This document shows, one piece after another, positions 61,753-64,000 of a stretch of 64,000 nucleotides of DNA. Position 1 is the stretch's first letter. Each line of letters opens with the position of its first letter. Where the stretch lies: contig NZ_CP113918.1 of NCBI RefSeq assembly GCF_029395495.1, forward strand, positions 1,798,001 to 1,862,000, read 5' to 3'. This DNA comes from Bifidobacterium sp. ESL0769 (GTDB lineage: Bacteria > Actinomycetota > Actinomycetes > Actinomycetales > Bifidobacteriaceae). The position numbers and the translations under genes were made by a program. Below the pieces are notes generated by a model that saw nothing but the letters and a program-made list of their open reading frames with translations, ran no database searches and had not been told where the DNA came from.

Positions 61753-64000
61753 TTATTTCAGGCTGGCGTTGTAGGCGCTCACCTTTAGGGCACGACGGGA
61801 AGATTCGACGTTGCCGATGACGATGTTGCGCAGGGCGCGGGCGGCATCCTTATGGGATTCCAACCATTCATCGCCTAGGTTCACCAGCTCGGCCGGGTCG
61901 GCGTAAGTGGGATAGAGGTCTTCCAACAGCGTTTCGGCCATATGGAAAGTGCGGTTCTCCCAAATCCAATCGACCGTGTCGTAATATTTGGAAGTATACG
62001 GAACGGCGAGCTTTCCGGTGAGGTTCGACGAGAAGCCGAGCGCGGCCGCCTCAAGCTGGGAATTGGTGAGAGTCAGGTCGTGAATCGAAGCATCCCACGC
62101 CCATGCTTTGGCCTCAGCGGTCGGCACGGAGGCACGGGCACCATAGGCAAATTCGCGATTGTCGGTGGTGTCGCGGAGTTTCAGTTCCGCGTCGATGGCC
62201 TCATCATCCATCTCACCGACGGCTGCGAGCGCACGAACCAACACCCAACGCATATTGTTGTCGATTTCAAGACCCTTGAGCTTGAGCGACCCGGAAAGCA
62301 GATTCTTGACGTTCGAGATGAAGAGGGCATCGCCCTGCTCGCCATAGCCCAAATAGGCGGTGACGAGTTGGAATTGCTCATCGCTTCCAGCCTCGGCCTC
62401 GTTGGCAAGATTCCACAGACCTTCGGCTACATGCTTGTCGACGGCCTCGCGGCGTGCAGGCGCAACATAGTGCGTGGCGGTGGTCTTGAGAGTGCTCAAC
62501 GCATAGCGGAACGTGGTGGACTCATGTTCGGTGGAGAGCATCTTGAGACTCAGATCGATGAAGCGCTCGGCCGGGAATTCAGCATCGCGGGTCATATCCC
62601 AGAATGCCAACCAGATGACGGCGCGAGCCAGGGCGTCGTCGAACTCGAAGAGGTGCTCGGCGGCGAACTCGCGTGACTTCTCATCGAAACGCAGCTTGGT
62701 ATAGGTCAGATCATCGTCATTTAGGAGGATAAAGTCGGGACGCTTCTTGCCGGCGGCTTCAGCAGCCACGGTGGTTTCGCCGTCGACATCCAGCTCGATC
62801 TGGTCGGTACGGGTGACCTTTCCGGTAGCCGCATCGCGGTTGTAGAAGCCGATGGCCATGCGATGGACGCGCAGCACAGGATGCTCGGCCGGAGCGGTCT
62901 GGGTAAGAGTCAACGACTTAATGGTGCCGTCGCTGTTTTCTTCAACGTCAGCCGCAATCGTATTGATGCCGGCTTCCTCGAGCCACTGCTTGCTCCAGGT
63001 CTTCAAGTCGCGTCCGCTCGCCGCTTCGAGCTCGACCAGCAAGTCGTTCAACGTCGCGTTGTCGTACTTGTGCTTGTTGAGGTAGCTGTTGATGCCCTTG
63101 AAGAACTTGTCGCGCCCGACGTAGGCCACGAGTTGCTTCAAGACGGAGCCGCCCTTGGCATAGGTGATGCCGTCGAAGTTCACTTCGGTGTCGTGCAGGT
63201 CGTTGATCGGCGCGGTGATGGGGTGGGTGGTCGGCAGCTGGTCCTGGTTGAGGGCCCAGCTCTTCTCGCCTGAGGTGAAGGTGGCCCAGGAATCCTTCCA
63301 TTCCGTGGCTTCGGCGGTCGACAGGGTCGACATGAACTCGGCGAACGATTCGTTCAGCCACAAATCATTCCACCACTTCATCGTCACCAAATCGCCGAAC
63401 CACATGTGGGCAAGCTCGTGCAGCACGGTGACCACGCGGCGCTCGGCCAGCGCGTCGGTGACCTTGGAGCCAAAGACGTAGGAGTCGCGGATGGTGACCA
63501 TGCCGATGTTCTCCATCGCACCGGCGTTGTATTCCGGCACGTAGATCTGGTCGAACTTGGCATACGGGTAGGGCACGCCCCAGGTCTTGGCATAGAAGGC
63601 GAAGCCCTTCTTGGTGATGTCGAAGAGGTATTCGGCGTCCTTGGCGAAGTCGTCCTTCAAGGACTGGCGGCAGTACTGCGCCATCGGTACAGTACGACCA
63701 TCCTCGTTGGCATAGGTGGTGTGCCATTCGGCATACGGGCCGGCGCAGATGGCGGTGAGGTACGAGCTCATCTTCGGCGTGGTCTCGAAAACCCAGCGCT
63801 TGGTGGTTTCGGCAGGGTGCGTTCCTAGCGTACCGTCGGCCGTCATTGCATCAAGATTTTCGGTCGACTTGACCGGCATATTGGAGGTGACCAGCCAGGA
63901 TTGCGGCGCGATGACCTCGAAATCGAAGGTTGCCTTGATATCAGGCTGATCGAAAACGGCGTAGACGCGACGGGCATCCGGTACCTCGAACTGAGAATAA
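61753..64000 (-). CDS. pepN: Aminopeptidase N (N-terminus beyond the window)
   Basis: About 748 residues of an M1 metallopeptidase. The visible part reads through the right window edge (SQFEVPDARRVYAVFDQPDIKATFDFEV at the edge, a typical M1 N-domain). The exopeptidase motif is NAGAMENIGMVTI. The zinc site is HELAHMWFGDLVTMKWWNDLWLNESFAEF (HExxH plus the distal Glu). A long helical C-terminal domain follows to the stop at 61753. Roughly 120 N-terminal residues are probably missing. Confidence 0.95.
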   Translation of the reverse strand, partial: YSQFEVPDARRVYAVFDQPDIKATFDFEVIAPQSWLVTSNMPVKSTENLDAMTADGTLGTHPAETTKRWVFETTPKMSSYLTAICAGPYAEWHTTYANEDGRTVPMAQYCRQSLKDDFAKDAEYLFDITKKGFAFYAKTWGVPYPYAKFDQIYVPEYNAGAMENIGMVTIRDSYVFGSKVTDALAERRVVTVLHELAHMWFGDLVTMKWWNDLWLNESFAEFMSTLSTAEATEWKDSWATFTSGEKSWALNQDQLPTTHPITAPINDLHDTEVNFDGITYAKGGSVLKQLVAYVGRDKFFKGINSYLNKHKYDNATLNDLLVELEAASGRDLKTWSKQWLEEAGINTIAADVEENSDGTIKSLTLTQTAPAEHPVLRVHRMAIGFYNRDAATGKVTRTDQIELDVDGETTVAAEAAGKKRPDFILLNDDDLTYTKLRFDEKSREFAAEHLFEFDDALARAVIWLAFWDMTRDAEFPAERFIDLSLKMLSTEHESTTFRYALSTLKTTATHYVAPARREAVDKHVAEGLWNLANEAEAGSDEQFQLVTAYLGYGEQGDALFISNVKNLLSGSLKLKGLEIDNNMRWVLVRALAAVGEMDDEAIDAELKLRDTTDNREFAYGARASVPTAEAKAWAWDASIHDLTLTNSQLEAAALGFSSNLTGKLAVPYTSKYYDTVDWIWENRTFHMAETLLEDLYPTYADPAELVNLGDEWLESHKDAARALRNIVIGNVESSRRALKVSAYNASLK

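Overview
The window looks like a chromosomal segment of a member of the Bifidobacteriaceae, most likely Bifidobacterium. The evidence is a mostly GC-rich, actinobacterial-type sequence, an anaerobic class III ribonucleotide reductase with its activase, the glmM-def gene pair, many LacI-type sugar regulons with ABC importers and glycosidases (GH2, GH42), an arabinose operon, and a plant-type asparaginase/isoaspartyl peptidase family. I cannot name the species from the sequence alone.

Layout. 1-9.9 kb: the N-terminal part of a large tandem acyl-CoA dehydratase activase, nrdD-nrdG (class III RNR, with a tandem NrdR-box-like pair upstream of nrdD), then xseA-xseB (exonuclease VII) and pntA-pntB (transhydrogenase) on the opposite strand. 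10-18 kb: a 66-aa unknown protein, a membrane-anchored EEP-fold phosphatase/nuclease, and a tandemly duplicated convergent pair of isoaspartyl peptidase and oligopeptide-binding lipoprotein, ending at a tRNA-Arg(CCT). 18-24.9 kb: a sugar MFS transporter/esterase operon with a divergent AraC regulator, an isolated DUF4391 protein, and a GH2 glycosidase. 24.8-29.1 kb: a binding protein, two permeases and that GH2 in one operon, divergent from a LacI regulator, with a perfect 27-bp palindrome between them. 29-33.7 kb: an extended Vsr-type endonuclease, a BASS transporter, a Gfo/Idh/MocA oxidoreductase, and an AAA/DUF4143 ATPase preceded by three palindromic repeats with centres 40 bp apart.

33.7-39.6 kb is an AT-rich accessory island and the most unusual part. 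It carries a DpnM-like adenine methyltransferase overlapping a PD-(D/E)XK restriction endonuclease, an AIPR abortive-infection protein, and three paralogous small four-cysteine (zinc-ribbon-like) proteins placed before, between and after these genes. It also holds a 116-bp hairpin with perfect 23-bp arms and the C-terminal stub of a third alcohol dehydrogenase. Next to it lie two nearly identical alcohol dehydrogenase genes (39.8-42.5 kb).

42.8-64 kb: an aldo/keto reductase, a fused CydDC-like ABC exporter, a LacI/GH42/binding-protein cluster without permeases, araB-araA without araD and with an AraQ-like operator, a hicA-hicB module, an atypical response regulator with Glu at the phospho-acceptor position, def-glmM, and most of pepN, which runs off the right edge. 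Together the ordinary genes describe a strict or near-strict saccharolytic anaerobe, with defence functions concentrated in one acquired island.
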